Assembly: GCF_034092395.1 (NCBI RefSeq)
Contig: NZ_CP139301.1
Location: 1,550,001 to 1,614,000, forward strand
DNA: 64,000 nt
Source of the DNA: Prochlorococcus sp. MIT 1307
GTDB lineage: Bacteria > Cyanobacteriota > Cyanobacteriia > PCC-6307 > Cyanobiaceae
Direction of reading: 5' to 3'
The notes under the pieces were generated by a model, which did no database searches, had not been told where the DNA came from, and saw only the letters and a list, made by a program, of their open reading frames with translations. Made by a program: the position numbers and the translations under genes. Shown in pieces: positions 9,603-20,818 of this stretch. How positions within the stretch are numbered: the stretch's first letter is position 1; every line of letters begins with the position of its first letter.

Positions 9603-11375
9603 TTGCTTCAAAGATTAAAAACTTGCAAGCATGTTGATCAGCTTGCTCTAACACCGAAAGCGGCATCGAATTTGGAGTTTCCACCAAAAGACTTGTTGGT
9701 TGCCTCTGCTGCTGAAATACTTCACAAATATTGGCATCCCGGTGGGGTATTGCTTGTAGTTGGGGCAATAGGAGCGGTTACACGCTTAATTGGCCCTTTG
9801 TTAAAAAGTAAAGAAGAGGATCCAGCAGTACTTGTAATGGATGCCAGAGGAATGAATATTGTCCCTCTTTTAGGCGGTCATAAGGCTGGGGCTGAAAAAA
9901 TCGCTTTGGAGTTAGCTGAAGAATTAGGCGGTAATCCTGTTCTAACTGGGCATTCAAAAAATCAAGATTGTCTTGCAATAGATAGTTTTGGGGAGGTATG
10001 GGGGTGGAAGAGGTCAGGAGATAGTTCTGATTGGAATAAGTTGATGATGAAGCAAGCTAGTGAAAAAAAAATAATTTTTGATCAATCGTCAGGCACAAAA
10101 TTATGGGTCAACTCTCTTGCTGCTAAAAACTCTTTAGGAGATCGAAAACGAGAAAATGTTCAAGGATTTAATAATTTCAGCATTGGTTCAAAGTCTATTT
10201 ATAAGTGTTCTTGGCATCCACCAACCCTTTGGGTTGGAATTGGGTGTGAAAGAGGGTCAAGCTTAGAGCTTCTTGATAGATCTTTGACAGATGCTTTGGC
10301 AAAAGCTGGCTTAGCTAAAGAAGCGATAGCAGGTCTAGTGAGTCTTGAGCTCAAATCTGATGAGCCTGCTTTGCTTTCTCTTGCAAAGCGACAAGGTGTG
10401 ATTCTTCGTTTTTTTTCAGCGGATCAGCTTAGGCAGGTTACCGTTCCTTCTCCTTCTCGAGAAGTTGAACTAGTGACAGGAACACCTTCTGTTGCTGAAG
10501 CTTCTGCTCTTTTAGCTGCTGGAGCAGATGGCGTACTAATAATGAAGAAGCAGGTTTATCACGCTAATGCTTATGAAAAAGGAGCTGTCACAATTGCTAT
10601 TGCAGAGGCAATGCAACCTTTTGCTCCACAACGTGGTGAATTGCATTTAGTTGGTAGTGGCCCAGGAGATTTGACTTATTTAACTCATGATGCTCGGGCT
10701 GCACTTTCAAGGAGCGTTGTCTGGATTGGTTATGGGCGTTATTTAGACCTTTTGGATCCAATACGGCGAAGTGATCAAGTGCGTATAGATGGACAATTGA
10801 CTTTTGAGCGTGAAAGATGCAATCAAGCACTTGATTTGGCAACCCAAGGAGTCAGTGTTTCTCTTGTCTCTTCAGGAGATAGTGGGATTTATGGCATGGC
10901 TGGTTTGGCTTTGGAATTGTGGCTTGAAAAGCCTCAAGCTGAACGTCCTACTTTTAATATTCATCCTGGAATTTCTGCAATTCAACTAGCTGCTGCTCAT
11001 ATTGGAGCCCCTCTTATGAATGATTTTTGTGCGATAAGCCTTAGTGATAGGTTAACACCTTGGGTGAAAATTCAAGAGAGACTTAGGGGGGCTGCTATTG
11101 GAGACTTTGTAATTGCTATTTATAATCCAAGGTCAAAAGATCGAGATTGGCAGTTGCAAGATGCGCTAGAGATAATTAGACAATATCGCTCCAAGGATAC
11201 TCCTATGGCTTTAGCAAGGCAGATCGGAAGAGATGCTGAAAAGATAGATTACTACTCTCTCGAAAATTGCCCAGTAAATGAAGTCGATATGCTTACTCTT
11301 GTTTTGATAGGAAATAGTCAGAGCCTATTAAATCAAAGTTATCTTTTTACTCCTCGTGGTTATTTAACCAAGTAA
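9603..11375 (+). CDS. cobJ: Fused cobalamin enzyme: CbiG-like hydrolase plus precorrin-3B C17-methyltransferase
   Basis: 590 residues from TTG at 9603, but the true start is probably further upstream (see findings): the frame is open from 9483 and encodes [17 protein letters not shown], like the first strand and helix of CbiG. The N-terminal part (to about 330) is CbiG-like: [33 protein letters not shown] and the C-terminal CbiG domain with [10 protein letters not shown]. From about 340 on it is a CobJ/CbiH SAM methyltransferase ([40 protein letters not shown]). The pair carries out ring contraction and lactone opening in corrin synthesis. CbiG-CobJ fusions are known in cyanobacteria. The tRNA-Pro gene lies downstream on the other strand. 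Confidence 0.9.
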   Translation: MLQRLKTCKHVDQLALTPKAASNLEFPPKDLLVASAAEILHKYWHPGGVLLVVGAIGAVTRLIGPLLKSKEEDPAVLVMDARGMNIVPLLGGHKAGAEKIALELAEELGGNPVLTGHSKNQDCLAIDSFGEVWGWKRSGDSSDWNKLMMKQASEKKIIFDQSSGTKLWVNSLAAKNSLGDRKRENVQGFNNFSIGSKSIYKCSWHPPTLWVGIGCERGSSLELLDRSLTDALAKAGLAKEAIAGLVSLELKSDEPALLSLAKRQGVILRFFSADQLRQVTVPSPSREVELVTGTPSVAEASALLAAGADGVLIMKKQVYHANAYEKGAVTIAIAEAMQPFAPQRGELHLVGSGPGDLTYLTHDARAALSRSVVWIGYGRYLDLLDPIRRSDQVRIDGQLTFERERCNQALDLATQGVSVSLVSSGDSGIYGMAGLALELWLEKPQAERPTFNIHPGISAIQLAAAHIGAPLMNDFCAISLSDRLTPWVKIQERLRGAAIGDFVIAIYNPRSKDRDWQLQDALEIIRQYRSKDTPMALARQIGRDAEKIDYYSLENCPVNEVDMLTLVLIGNSQSLLNQSYLFTPRGYLTK

Positions 11376-11387
11376 ATTCTTCTCTAG

Positions 11388-11461
11388 TCGGGATGACAGG
11401 ATTTGAACCTGTGGCCCCTTCGTCCCGAACGAAGTGCGCTACCAAGCTGCGCTACATCCCG
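11388..11461 (-). tRNA. tRNA-Pro (anticodon CGG)
   Basis: 74 bases on the minus strand fold as a complete cloverleaf. The acceptor stem is CGGGATG/CATCCCG with discriminator A. The anticodon arm is CTTCG-TTCGGGA-CGAAG, giving anticodon CGG, and the T arm carries GGTTCGAATCC. The CCA end is not encoded. It sits between cobJ and lipA. Confidence 0.95.
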
Positions 11462-11537
11462 ATCATCTCATTTTAGAAGATTCCGAACATTTACATTGAT
11501 TTATTGTGAGTGTTTCTAGAGTCTTTTTGTTAGACGT

Positions 11538-12413
11538 TTGACCTTGCTGAAACCAAGTTGGCTGCGTGTTAAGGCTCCTCAACAGGAACGCATAGGAGGG
11601 GTATCTGATTTATTGAGCGATTTGAAGCTAAATACAGTTTGTCAAGAGGCGAGTTGTCCAAATATAGGTGAATGTTTTGCGGGAGGTACGGCGACATTTT
11701 TGATCATGGGGCCTGGATGTACTCGTGCTTGCCCTTACTGTGATATTGATTTTGATAAAAGTGTTAGACCTTTGGATGCTACCGAGCCTGAACGGCTTGG
11801 TGAAGCAGTGGCTCGTTTGGGTCTTAGTCATGTTGTTATTACTTCTGTTAACCGTGATGATTTGATTGATGGAGGAGCTAGTCAATTTGTTGCTTGTATT
11901 GAACAGGTGCGTAAGCGATCTTCTCTAACCACAATTGAATTATTGATACCAGACTTCTGTGGCAATTGGGATGCACTAACGAGTGTCATGAATGCAGCGC
12001 CAAATGTTCTAAACCATAATATTGAAACTGTTCCTAGACTTTATAAGAAGGTTCGACCACAGGGTTTATATGAACGTTCTTTAGAGCTCTTGAAGAAGGT
12101 TCGAGAACTTTGGCCAAAAGTTTATACTAAATCTGGCTTAATGGTTGGCCTTGGTGAAACAAAAAACGAAGTTTTGCAGGTTCTTTCTGAGCTTCGAAGT
12201 AAAGAAGTGGATATCATAACTATTGGGCAATATTTATCCCCTGGAACTAAGCATTTACCGGTACAACGTTTTGTATTACCGGATGAATTTGCTTTTTTTA
12301 GAAAATATGGCGAAGAAAAACTTGGCTTTCTTCAGGTTGTTAGTTCACCATTGACAAGAAGCAGTTATCACGCTGGAGAGGTTCGAAGACTTATGGAAAA
12401 GTTTCCACGCTAA
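11538..12413 (+). CDS. lipA: Lipoyl synthase (LipA)
   Basis: 291 residues from TTG at 11538 (a second TTG at 11544 is possible). LipA is a radical SAM enzyme that inserts two sulfur atoms into protein-bound octanoyl groups to make lipoate. Both cluster motifs are present: the auxiliary cluster [12 protein letters not shown] (Cys35, Cys40, Cys46) and the radical SAM cluster CTRACPYC (Cys61, Cys65, Cys68). Other landmarks are [22 protein letters not shown]-type text (here [12 protein letters not shown]) and the C-terminal SSYHAGE. Length is normal for the family. The stop is two bases from that of the convergent YciI-like gene. Confidence 0.97.
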   Translation: MTLLKPSWLRVKAPQQERIGGVSDLLSDLKLNTVCQEASCPNIGECFAGGTATFLIMGPGCTRACPYCDIDFDKSVRPLDATEPERLGEAVARLGLSHVVITSVNRDDLIDGGASQFVACIEQVRKRSSLTTIELLIPDFCGNWDALTSVMNAAPNVLNHNIETVPRLYKKVRPQGLYERSLELLKKVRELWPKVYTKSGLMVGLGETKNEVLQVLSELRSKEVDIITIGQYLSPGTKHLPVQRFVLPDEFAFFRKYGEEKLGFLQVVSSPLTRSSYHAGEVRRLMEKFPR

Positions 12414-12415
12414 GT

Positions 12416-12724
12416 TTATTCCAGTAGCATTCCAACAACTGGAATCCATTCTTGAAGATTCCAATTGACTAGGCCAGCAACTATAATTGGATCTTGCTGA
12501 ATCAGAGACTTTGCTTCTGCGAATGATTTTGCCTTAATAACCATTAAGCCTCCACCGCCAGGCAATTTTTCTTCATTGACTAAATAACCACTTGAAACTT
12601 TTTTGTCTGACTGGTTTAAGCTTGAAACCCAAGAACGATGCTCATTCAGGTAATGTTCTCGTTGACTTGGTAGCAATTGCATAGTTTCTGATGTAAATTT
12701 TTCAGTTTTTATAAATAAAGGCAT
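12416..12724 (-). CDS. YciI-like (YCII domain) protein
   Basis: 102 residues. The sequence fits the YCII fold: REHYLNEHRSWVSSL, GYLVNEEKLPGGGGLMVIKA, SFAEAKSLIQQDP and a closing NWNLQEWIPVVG. The conserved His-Asp pair of the family is represented by EH and DP. YCII proteins form ferredoxin-like dimers; most have no proven reaction. The start is three bases after the gltB stop on the same strand, so it is probably translated from the gltB message. Confidence 0.85.
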   Translation of the reverse strand: MPLFIKTEKFTSETMQLLPSQREHYLNEHRSWVSSLNQSDKKVSSGYLVNEEKLPGGGGLMVIKAKSFAEAKSLIQQDPIIVAGLVNWNLQEWIPVVGMLLE

Positions 12725-12727
12725 AAT

Positions 12728-15700
12728 TTAAGTGATTAATTGCTCAATATTTTGTAGGCCAAGTTTGATTTTTTCGCTGGGAGGAATAAGGATCTTAAAC
12801 TTCTTTTTCCATTCGGACCAGTTAGAAAGAATTGTCTCTGCCTTTTGGCTTTTTGTGTATTTAAAATGGGCTTCTAACATGTTCTTAAGAATAGTTTCTT
12901 GTGTTTTATTCGAAAGCTCATAGGTGCCAATAATTTCTTGGTTAACTCGATCAGCTACTTGGTTGTTTTCATCAAGTAGGAATGCGACTCCTCCTGTCAT
13001 CCCTGCGCCTACATTCCTACCAGTTGAACCTAGAACTATTACAACCCCTCCAGTCATGTATTCGCAACAGTGATCGCCAGCACCTTCGACAACGGCTTTG
13101 ACTCCGCTATTGCGAACACCAAAACGTTCACCAGCTTTTCCTAGAGCAAACAGCTCACCACCAGTGGCTCCATAAAGACATGTATTCCCAAGAATGACCT
13201 GATTGCCTGCGTTTTTATTTGTTGATGGTGGAATAATTGTTATTCGACCTCCATTAATCCCTTTGCCTACATAGTCATTTGCTTCACCAGTAAGAAGAAT
13301 ATTCATTCCTTGCATTACAAAAGCCCCAAAACTTTGGCCAGCCGCACCTTCAAAATTCAGATTGAGCTGCCCATGGAATCCTTTGTTGCCATGTATGCCT
13401 GCAAGCTCTCCTGCAATACGAGCACACACACTTCTATCAGTATTGACAATAGGTATTGCTTTAGTGAATTTGCCATGATTCTGCATTGCTTCTATTAGTT
13501 CTGGCTCATTCAGCAGACTGTTTTCGAGAACTTCACCATTGCTATGCGCATTTGGACTATGACGTAGCCATGTTCTATCTTCCTCTTCTTTGATTGGATT
13601 CAGCAGGCATGAGAGATCCAGCGACTTAGTTTTTGAGAGCTGGACTGTTCTTCTTTCTAGTAAGTCTGTTCGGCCAATGAGATCTTCTAGATGACTAACC
13701 CCTAGAACGCTCATTATTTGTCGAACTTCCTCGGCTATAAAAAGGAAGAAGTTAACAACATCTTCCGGAACTCCAGTGAAACGTTTGCGCAATGCTTCTT
13801 GTTGAGTTGCCACTCCAACAGGGCATTTGTTGGTGTGACAAACACGAGCCATGATGCAACCTTCTGCAATCATGGCAACTGATCCAAAGCCATATTCCTC
13901 AGCACCCAGTAAGGCAGCTATTACAACGTCCCAGCCAGTCTTTAATCCACCATCTGTTCTAAGTAAAACACGATCACGCAAGCCGTTTTCCAGTAAAGAA
14001 CGGTGTACTTCTCTTAGGCCTAACTCCCAAGGTGCTCCTGCATGTTTAATCGAACTTAGAGGTGATGCACCTGTTCCACCATCATGCCCAGAAATTTGGA
14101 TTACATCAGCATTTGCTTTTGCGACACCTGCGGCAATTGTTCCAATGCCAATTTCTGCTACAAGCTTCACACTGACCTTTGCTGATGGATGTACTTGATG
14201 TAAGTCATGAATTAATTGAGCTAAATCTTCTATCGAATAAATGTCGTGGTGTGGTGGTGGTGAGATAAGAGCTACGCCAGCTTTGCTATTACGTAATTTC
14301 GCTATGTAAGGGTCAACTTTTGCTCCTGGTAATTGACCTCCTTCTCCAGGCTTGGCTCCTTGAGCAACTTTGATCTCTAATTGCTTTCCACTTCTTAAGT
14401 ATTCAGGAGTTACCCCAAAACGTCCCGAAGCAATTTGTTTGATTGCAGAGCAAGCAGTGTCACCATTCCGCAGCCCTTTAATGGTTGGAAGAGTTGCTGA
14501 GCAATTCTCTGTATCTACGTCATTTAGAACTTTGAACCTTGCTGGATCTTCCCCTCCTTCGCCACTATTACTTTTTCCGCCAATACGATTCATTGCTATG
14601 GCAAGTACTTCGTGAGCTTCTCTTGAGAGTGCACCGAGGCTCATTCCTCCTGTGCAAAAGCGCTTGCAAATGTTTTCTACACTTTCAACTTGATCTAATG
14701 GGATTGGCTTTAATGCTTTTCGAAAGGTTAGTAAATCGCGCAGGGATGTTGAAGGTCTGCTTTCGAGCAGTGTTTTATATGTAGAGAAATGGTCATAATT
14801 TGGACCAGCTTTAACTGCTTTGTGGAGTGCTTTAGACATCTCAGGTGTATTGAGATGAAATTCACCACCATTTCTATATTGCACAAAGCCCATAAATTCA
14901 AGTTTTTTCCTATCTAACTCAGGGAAGGCTTTGCTATGAAAGCTCAGCATTTCGTTGGCTAATTCTTTGAGACTTAACCCTGCCACTCTGCTGGTAGTTC
15001 CTTTGAAAGCTATATCAATTAAGTCAGCACCGATGCCGATTGCCTCAAAAATCTGTGCACCGTGGTAACTAGCTAGCAAAGATATTCCAATTTTCGAAAG
15101 TATCTTGCGCACTCCATCTTCTAAAGCTTTTTGTAAGTTGGCTTGTGCTTCGTCGATCTTTAGATCGTTTAGTTTTCCTGTTTCTATTAGCTTTTGAGTT
15201 TTAGGACTTTTCCACCAATGTCTGGTAGTTTCCCAAGTTAGCCATGGGCAAACTGCGCTTGCGCCATAGCCAATCAGGCAAGCTACATGGTGTGTACTCC
15301 AGCACTGAGCTGTATCGACAATTATTGAGGCATTGAGTCTCAACTTTTGTTTAAGTAAATGATGATGAACCGCACCAATCGCTAGTAAAGGTGGGATGAA
15401 GGTAGTACTGGGGCTTACACCACGATCAGAAAGAATAATGATTTGATTGTCTTCGCATATAGCCTCTTCAGCCTTGAGACATAAAGCCTTGAGGTTTTTT
15501 GCTAGGCCTAAAGGACCATTATCCACAGGCATTAATGTTGAAAGAGTTACTGTTGGCAGCCCATGTTGACCTATTTGATCAAGCTCAGTTTCATTAAGAA
15601 TTGGTGTTTTTAGGTGAAGTACACACGCTGCATTTGCCTTAGGTAATAGTGGGGAACCTCGTTTCCCTAGATGCATTTCTAGGCTCATTACAAGTTTTTC

Positions 15701-17311
15701 CCGCAATGGGTCTATGGGGGGATTGGTGACTTGAGCAAATCTTTGTTTGAAGTAGTCGTAAAGGATGTGAGGCTTATCTGAAAGCACCGCAAGAGGGATA
15801 TCATCCCCCATACAGAAAGTAGGTTCTTTGGCCCCGCCAGCCATGGCATCGATAATTAAGTCGAAATCTTCTGCAGAGAATCCAAAGGCGGTTTGTTGTC
15901 GTAGTAGTTCAAGGCTGGATAATTGAGTTTGCTTTAACCAAGGTTCCTTGAGGAGATTTTTACGGTTTTGAGTTAGCCAAGCTTCATAAGGATTACGATT
16001 AGCAGCCTCTTTTTTTACATCCCAGTTCCGAAGAATACGACCCTTTTCAAGATCCACTGCAAGCATTTGGCCAGGACCTAGCCGCCCTTTTTCGATGATT
16101 TGAGTCTCTTCAATGTCTACAACACCAGTTTCAGAACCCATGATCACAAAGCCATCTTTTGTGATGCAATAACGTGCAGGTCTTAACCCGTTTCTATCAA
16201 GTGTTGCGCCAATAAAACAGCCATCAGAAAAAACTAATAATGCTGGTCCATCCCAAGGTTCTTGTGTACATGCAGAAAATTCATAAAAAGCTTCAATTTC
16301 TGGTTGTTTTTTTAATTCAGGCTGCTCTCGAAATGCTTCAGGTACAAGACTTAGCAAGCTATCTGTAATAGGGCGCCCACTACGCACTAGTAGCTCTAAT
16401 GTTGCATCAAGGTTGGCCGAATCACTAAAGGCAGGGTTTACGACTGGCTTCAAATCAGCTGCGGCTTCACCCCATACTTCATCAAGATTGACTTCAGTTG
16501 CTCTGGCCCAATTGAGGTTTCCTAAAAGAGTATTGATTTCCCCGTTATGCCCAAGTAATCGCATTGGTTGTGCAAGTGGCCACCTTGGTAGCGTGTTAGT
16601 GCTGAAACGTCTGTGATAAACAGCAAATGCAATTTCAAATCTCTTATCTCTTAAATCTGAATAAAAATCTGGAAGTATTTCTGATCTCACCATGCCTTTA
16701 TAAACAACTGTTCTGCTGCTTAAAGAGGCTATATAAAGATCATTGGAGTGCTCTCGTAACTCTTGTCTAGATCTCTCTCCTATGCGTCTGCGAAGTCTGA
16801 ATAATTGGGCTTCTAATTTATTTCCATCTTCTGAACTTTCTATGAGCCACTGCTTAATAAATGGCGCTGTTTTGTGAGCAAGAGGTCCTAGTACTGCACT
16901 GTTGATTGGAACATCACGCCATCCTTTCGAATGTAGACCCAGAATCTTTGCTTCTTCTTCACATAGAAGCTGAGCTTTATTTCTAAGTACAGATTCACGA
17001 GGCATGAACATCATGCCTAAGCCAGTGAAGTTGCTTACACAGTTTGCTTCAGGCCAAACGCTTTTTAGATAGTTCCAAGGGATTGCGCAAAGTAGTCCTG
17101 CTCCATCTCCAGAATCACTATCGCCGCCACAACCACCTCTATGCTCCATACATTGAAGTCCGCGAAGTGCTTGTTGAAGAACCCAATGACTGGTTTGGCC
17201 ATTTATTTGAGCTAAAAAGCCCACACCGCAGGCATCCTTTTCACCAGATAAGGCATTAGGTGAGCTGCTGTCGCAGTATGGCCAATTCGGGCTACGCGGG
17301 AGATCGGACAT
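12728..17311 (-). CDS. gltB: Glutamate synthase, large subunit, ferredoxin-dependent type
   Basis: 1,527 residues from ATG at 17311 (MSDLPRSPNW); a TTG at 17320 would add three. It transfers the amide of glutamine to 2-oxoglutarate, giving two glutamates, the last step of ammonium assimilation. After a short propeptide, Cys28 in DACGVGF is the N-terminal nucleophile of the class II glutaminase domain, exposed by cleavage. Further on are the FMN-binding barrel (GGTGASPLSSIKHAG) and the 3Fe-4S cysteines CIMARVCHTNKCPVG near residue 1152, then the beta-helix domain (GRNVGAGMTGG). No small NADPH subunit (gltD) is adjacent, consistent with ferredoxin as electron donor, but this is inference. Confidence 0.96.
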   Translation of the reverse strand: MSDLPRSPNWPYCDSSSPNALSGEKDACGVGFLAQINGQTSHWVLQQALRGLQCMEHRGGCGGDSDSGDGAGLLCAIPWNYLKSVWPEANCVSNFTGLGMMFMPRESVLRNKAQLLCEEEAKILGLHSKGWRDVPINSAVLGPLAHKTAPFIKQWLIESSEDGNKLEAQLFRLRRRIGERSRQELREHSNDLYIASLSSRTVVYKGMVRSEILPDFYSDLRDKRFEIAFAVYHRRFSTNTLPRWPLAQPMRLLGHNGEINTLLGNLNWARATEVNLDEVWGEAAADLKPVVNPAFSDSANLDATLELLVRSGRPITDSLLSLVPEAFREQPELKKQPEIEAFYEFSACTQEPWDGPALLVFSDGCFIGATLDRNGLRPARYCITKDGFVIMGSETGVVDIEETQIIEKGRLGPGQMLAVDLEKGRILRNWDVKKEAANRNPYEAWLTQNRKNLLKEPWLKQTQLSSLELLRQQTAFGFSAEDFDLIIDAMAGGAKEPTFCMGDDIPLAVLSDKPHILYDYFKQRFAQVTNPPIDPLREKLVMSLEMHLGKRGSPLLPKANAACVLHLKTPILNETELDQIGQHGLPTVTLSTLMPVDNGPLGLAKNLKALCLKAEEAICEDNQIIILSDRGVSPSTTFIPPLLAIGAVHHHLLKQKLRLNASIIVDTAQCWSTHHVACLIGYGASAVCPWLTWETTRHWWKSPKTQKLIETGKLNDLKIDEAQANLQKALEDGVRKILSKIGISLLASYHGAQIFEAIGIGADLIDIAFKGTTSRVAGLSLKELANEMLSFHSKAFPELDRKKLEFMGFVQYRNGGEFHLNTPEMSKALHKAVKAGPNYDHFSTYKTLLESRPSTSLRDLLTFRKALKPIPLDQVESVENICKRFCTGGMSLGALSREAHEVLAIAMNRIGGKSNSGEGGEDPARFKVLNDVDTENCSATLPTIKGLRNGDTACSAIKQIASGRFGVTPEYLRSGKQLEIKVAQGAKPGEGGQLPGAKVDPYIAKLRNSKAGVALISPPPHHDIYSIEDLAQLIHDLHQVHPSAKVSVKLVAEIGIGTIAAGVAKANADVIQISGHDGGTGASPLSSIKHAGAPWELGLREVHRSLLENGLRDRVLLRTDGGLKTGWDVVIAALLGAEEYGFGSVAMIAEGCIMARVCHTNKCPVGVATQQEALRKRFTGVPEDVVNFFLFIAEEVRQIMSVLGVSHLEDLIGRTDLLERRTVQLSKTKSLDLSCLLNPIKEEEDRTWLRHSPNAHSNGEVLENSLLNEPELIEAMQNHGKFTKAIPIVNTDRSVCARIAGELAGIHGNKGFHGQLNLNFEGAAGQSFGAFVMQGMNILLTGEANDYVGKGINGGRITIIPPSTNKNAGNQVILGNTCLYGATGGELFALGKAGERFGVRNSGVKAVVEGAGDHCCEYMTGGVVIVLGSTGRNVGAGMTGGVAFLLDENNQVADRVNQEIIGTYELSNKTQETILKNMLEAHFKYTKSQKAETILSNWSEWKKKFKILIPPSEKIKLGLQNIEQLIT

Positions 17312-17693
17312 AAACTTCAATCGAACTCTTTCCCTGTGCAGGTGCGAATGGGAAAGTTTGGAAAGGGCAAATCAGAATCCTAGGGAGGAGAGTGCTTTAA
17401 AGGAATAGGGATAGAGAAGTAATTTGTTAGAAATCAATGGATGATTCAATCTTTCTATAGCTGAAGTTGGTGACATGCTGCACTTTGCAATGACTTTGTC
17501 ATCCTTAAAAAGAGTGATTTTTTTTAGTTGAAGAATTACTTCTTTGAAGTGGCACCCTTCTTAAAAAATTTTGTTTCTTTACATCAATAGTTTTTGCTCA
17601 GTTGAATTGCTTAATTAGGCACTTGGTCAGGTGAACAAGTAATGTTATGGATTCTGGAGATAGGTCGGGAGTCCGGCCATATGTTGAACGTCG
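17312..17693. other. Divergent promoter region between gltB and the str operon
   Basis: 382 bases with no gene. It must hold promoters for gltB (minus) and rpsL (plus). A 7-bp inverted repeat CTTTCCC/GGGAAAG (17328-17334 with 17350-17356) lies just upstream of the gltB start and could fold in its leader. A short ATGAC/GTCAT hairpin is visible near 17490-17500. I found no sequence resembling a glutamine riboswitch and no clear NtcA site (GTA-N8-TAC). Confidence 0.5.
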
Positions 17694-18068
17694 ATGCCAA
17701 CCATTCAACAGTTAATTCGAACTGAGCGTCAGCGCCTTACGCGTAAGACCAAATCACCAGCCTTGCGAGCTTGTCCTGAAAGGAGGGGAGTTTGCACGAG
17801 GGTTTATACATCCACACCTAAAAAGCCTAATTCAGCCCTCCGAAAGGTAGCTCGTGTTCGTTTGACCTCAGGCTTTGAAGTTACTGCTTACATCCCTGGT
17901 ATTGGTCACAATCTCCAGGAACACTCTGTTGTTTTGCTGCGAGGAGGCAGAGTGAAAGATCTTCCTGGTGTCAGATATCACATAATCCGAGGAACACTTG
18001 ATACCGCTGGAGTAAAGGACCGCCGTCAGGCACGATCAAAGTACGGTGCTAAAGCGCCAAAGGAGTAA
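17694..18068 (+). CDS. rpsL: 30S ribosomal protein S12
   Basis: 124 residues, normal length. S12 lies at the decoding centre of the small subunit. The invariant segments [17 protein letters not shown] and the loop around [14 protein letters not shown] are intact; streptomycin resistance changes usually fall in these regions and none is obvious. It opens the classic str operon: rpsL, rpsG, fusA, tuf, with rpsJ following. Confidence 0.98.
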   Translation: MPTIQQLIRTERQRLTRKTKSPALRACPERRGVCTRVYTSTPKKPNSALRKVARVRLTSGFEVTAYIPGIGHNLQEHSVVLLRGGRVKDLPGVRYHIIRGTLDTAGVKDRRQARSKYGAKAPKE

Positions 18069-18131
18069 CAATCCAGGCGACTTAAGTTTTTGAATTTTTT
18101 CCTAGTTCATTTCATTCAATTTTGACGTTTT

Positions 18132-18602
18132 ATGTCTCGTCGTAACGCTGCTGAAAAACGCCCAGTTCTTCCAGATCCTCAGTTCAATAATCGTCTTGCG
18201 ACAATGATGGTCGCAAGACTTATGAAACATGGAAAGAAATCCACAGCCCAAAGAATTTTGGCTGAGGCGTTTGGATTGATTCATGAGCGCACTGGGACTG
18301 ATCCTATTGAGCTATTTGAGACAGCTATTAAAAATGCAACTCCACTTGTGGAGGTGCGAGCACGGCGTGAAGGTGGTGCTACTTATCAAGTTCCTATGGA
18401 AGTACGTCAGGAGCGCGGCACTGCCATGGCACTTCGTTGGTTAGTTAATTTCTCTAGGTCAAGAAATGGTCGCAGCATGGCCCAAAAGCTAGCTTCAGAA
18501 CTAATGGATGCAGCTAACGAATCTGGTAGTGCTGTTCGCAAACGGGAGGAAACTCATAAGATGGCTGAAGCGAATAAAGCCTTCGCTCATTACCGTTATT
18601 GA
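18132..18602 (+). CDS. rpsG: 30S ribosomal protein S7
   Basis: 156 residues. S7 binds the 3' major domain of 16S rRNA and starts assembly of the 30S head. The family N terminus ([16 protein letters not shown]) and the segments [19 protein letters not shown] and [12 protein letters not shown] are clear. It lies 63 bases after rpsL. In E. coli S7 represses its own operon; no such site was identified here. Confidence 0.98.
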   Translation: MSRRNAAEKRPVLPDPQFNNRLATMMVARLMKHGKKSTAQRILAEAFGLIHERTGTDPIELFETAIKNATPLVEVRARREGGATYQVPMEVRQERGTAMALRWLVNFSRSRNGRSMAQKLASELMDAANESGSAVRKREETHKMAEANKAFAHYRY

Positions 18603-18701
18603 TTTTTAATAAAGCACTTCAATTATCGAGATATCAAAATCGAGGGGGCTGGCCTGTAGAGTCACACCCGCATTTTATCCCCCCATTCCGGAGATTTTCC
18701 C

Positions 18702-20777
18702 GTGGCTCGTGCCTTCCCCTTGGAACGCGTCAGAAATATTGGAATCGCAGCCCATATTGACGCTGGCAAAACAACTTGCACAGAGCGGATTTTGTTTTAT
18801 TCCGGTGTCGTTCACAAAATGGGGGAGGTTCATGATGGTGCAGCTGTAACTGACTGGATGGCGCAGGAAAGAGAGCGCGGCATCACAATTACTGCTGCTG
18901 CGATCTCAACAACTTGGCTAGATCACAGAATAAATATCATTGATACTCCTGGTCACGTTGACTTCACTATTGAGGTTGAACGCTCCATGCGTGTACTGGA
19001 TGGGGTTATTGCTGTTTTTTGCGCTGTTGGTGGTGTTCAACCTCAATCAGAAACTGTTTGGAGACAGGCTGACCGTTACTCAGTTCCGAGGATGGTTTTT
19101 GTTAATAAAATGGATCGTACTGGAGCGGACTTCCTAAAAGTTTATGGGCAGATTAAAGATCGTTTAAAGGCAAATGCAGCTCCTATTCAGTTACCAATCG
19201 GAGCAGAAAATGATCTGAAGGGAATAGTTGACCTTGTTAAGAATAAGGCCTTTATTTATAAAGATGACCTTGGAAAGGACATTGAAGAAACGGACATTCC
19301 TGCAGATATGGAAGAGCTTGCTGCTGAGTGGCGCTCAAAGTTGATGGAGTCTGTAGCGGAAACAGATGAAACTCTTATTGAGACATTCCTGGATCAAGGG
19401 GAACTGACTCAAGATCAGCTTGAGAAAGGAATTCGGGAAGGAGTTTTAAAGCATGGTCTTGTCCCAATGCTTTGTGGGTCAGCTTTCAAAAATAAAGGAG
19501 TGCAATTGCTTCTTGATGCAGTTGTGGATTATCTACCAGCCCCTGTAGATGTCCCTCCTATACAGGGGTTGCTTCCTAATGGGGATGAGGCATTACGTGC
19601 TTCTGATGACAATGCTTCATTTAGCGCTTTAGCGTTCAAAGTTATGTCAGACCCTTATGGCAAGCTGACTTTTGTGCGGATGTATTCAGGAGTTCTTTCT
19701 AAAGGGAGCTACGTGCTTAATTCAACTAAAGATGAGAAAGAGAGAATTTCCCGTTTGATAATCCTTAAAGCTGACGACCGTGAAGAAGTTGATGAACTTC
19801 GAGCAGGTGATCTTGGTGCAGTCCTTGGTCTGAAAAATACCACCACTGGCGATACCTTATGCGATACAGATGATTCAATTGTTCTTGAAACGCTTTTTAT
19901 CCCAGAACCTGTTATTTCAGTCGCTGTAGAGCCAAAGACTAAGGGTGATATGGAGAAACTTTCTAAAGCACTTACGGCTTTAGCAGAGGAAGATCCCACA
20001 TTCCGTGTGGCTACTGATCCTGAAACCAATCAAACGGTTATTGCAGGAATGGGAGAACTTCATCTTGAAATACTGGTAGATCGTATGTTGCGAGAGTTCA
20101 AGGTAGAAGCAAATATTGGTGCTCCTCAGGTTTCTTATCGGGAAACTATTCGTGCTAGTGCATCTGGAGAAGGTAAATTTGCAAGGCAAACTGGTGGTAA
20201 AGGTCAATATGGACATGTTGTTGTAGAAGTTGAGCCAGGCGAGCCAGGTTCAGGATTCGAGTTCGTTAACAAAATTGTGGGCGGAGTTGTTCCTAAGGAA
20301 TACATCAAACCAGCCGCTTCTGGGATGAAGGAAACCTCAGAGTCTGGAGTTATTGCTGGTTATCCATTGATTGATGTGAAGGTAACCCTTGTTGATGGTT
20401 CCTATCACGATGTTGACTCATCTGAGATGGCTTTTAAAATTGCCGGATCAATGGCCTTCAAAGATGGCGTCAAAAAGTGTAAACCTGTACTGCTGGAGCC
20501 AATGATGAAGGTTGAAGTTGAGGTGCCTGAGGATTTTCTTGGCTCTGTCATTGGCGACCTTTCCTCCCGACGTGGTCAGGTCGAAGGACAGTCCATTGAC
20601 GATGGACTGTCTAAAGTGAATGCAAAAGTGCCTCTGGCTGAAATGTTTGGCTACGCCACTACACTCCGATCAATGACCCAGGGTCGGGGTATCTTTTCAA
20701 TGGAGTTCAGCAATTACGAGGAAGTTCCCCGTAATGTGGCTGAAGCCATCATCTCCAAGAATCAGGGCAATTCCTGA
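18702..20777 (+). CDS. fusA: Elongation factor G
   Basis: 691 residues starting with GTG at 18702 (purines GGAGA just upstream). EF-G drives ribosome translocation with GTP. GTPase motifs are present: P-loop AHIDAGKTT, switch [10 protein letters not shown] and [10 protein letters not shown]; switch I includes [13 protein letters not shown]. Domains II-V follow, with domain IV around [20 protein letters not shown]. Length is standard. It is the third gene of the str operon. Confidence 0.98.
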   Translation: MARAFPLERVRNIGIAAHIDAGKTTCTERILFYSGVVHKMGEVHDGAAVTDWMAQERERGITITAAAISTTWLDHRINIIDTPGHVDFTIEVERSMRVLDGVIAVFCAVGGVQPQSETVWRQADRYSVPRMVFVNKMDRTGADFLKVYGQIKDRLKANAAPIQLPIGAENDLKGIVDLVKNKAFIYKDDLGKDIEETDIPADMEELAAEWRSKLMESVAETDETLIETFLDQGELTQDQLEKGIREGVLKHGLVPMLCGSAFKNKGVQLLLDAVVDYLPAPVDVPPIQGLLPNGDEALRASDDNASFSALAFKVMSDPYGKLTFVRMYSGVLSKGSYVLNSTKDEKERISRLIILKADDREEVDELRAGDLGAVLGLKNTTTGDTLCDTDDSIVLETLFIPEPVISVAVEPKTKGDMEKLSKALTALAEEDPTFRVATDPETNQTVIAGMGELHLEILVDRMLREFKVEANIGAPQVSYRETIRASASGEGKFARQTGGKGQYGHVVVEVEPGEPGSGFEFVNKIVGGVVPKEYIKPAASGMKETSESGVIAGYPLIDVKVTLVDGSYHDVDSSEMAFKIAGSMAFKDGVKKCKPVLLEPMMKVEVEVPEDFLGSVIGDLSSRRGQVEGQSIDDGLSKVNAKVPLAEMFGYATTLRSMTQGRGIFSMEFSNYEEVPRNVAEAIISKNQGNS

Positions 20778-20818
20778 TCTCTGAACGTCCCTTATTTACC
20801 CCCCGATTCTTTAACAAA

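Noticed and set aside
17312-17693. Glutamine riboswitch upstream of gltB
   Set aside because: I looked for the conserved core of the cyanobacterial glutamine motif and did not find it.
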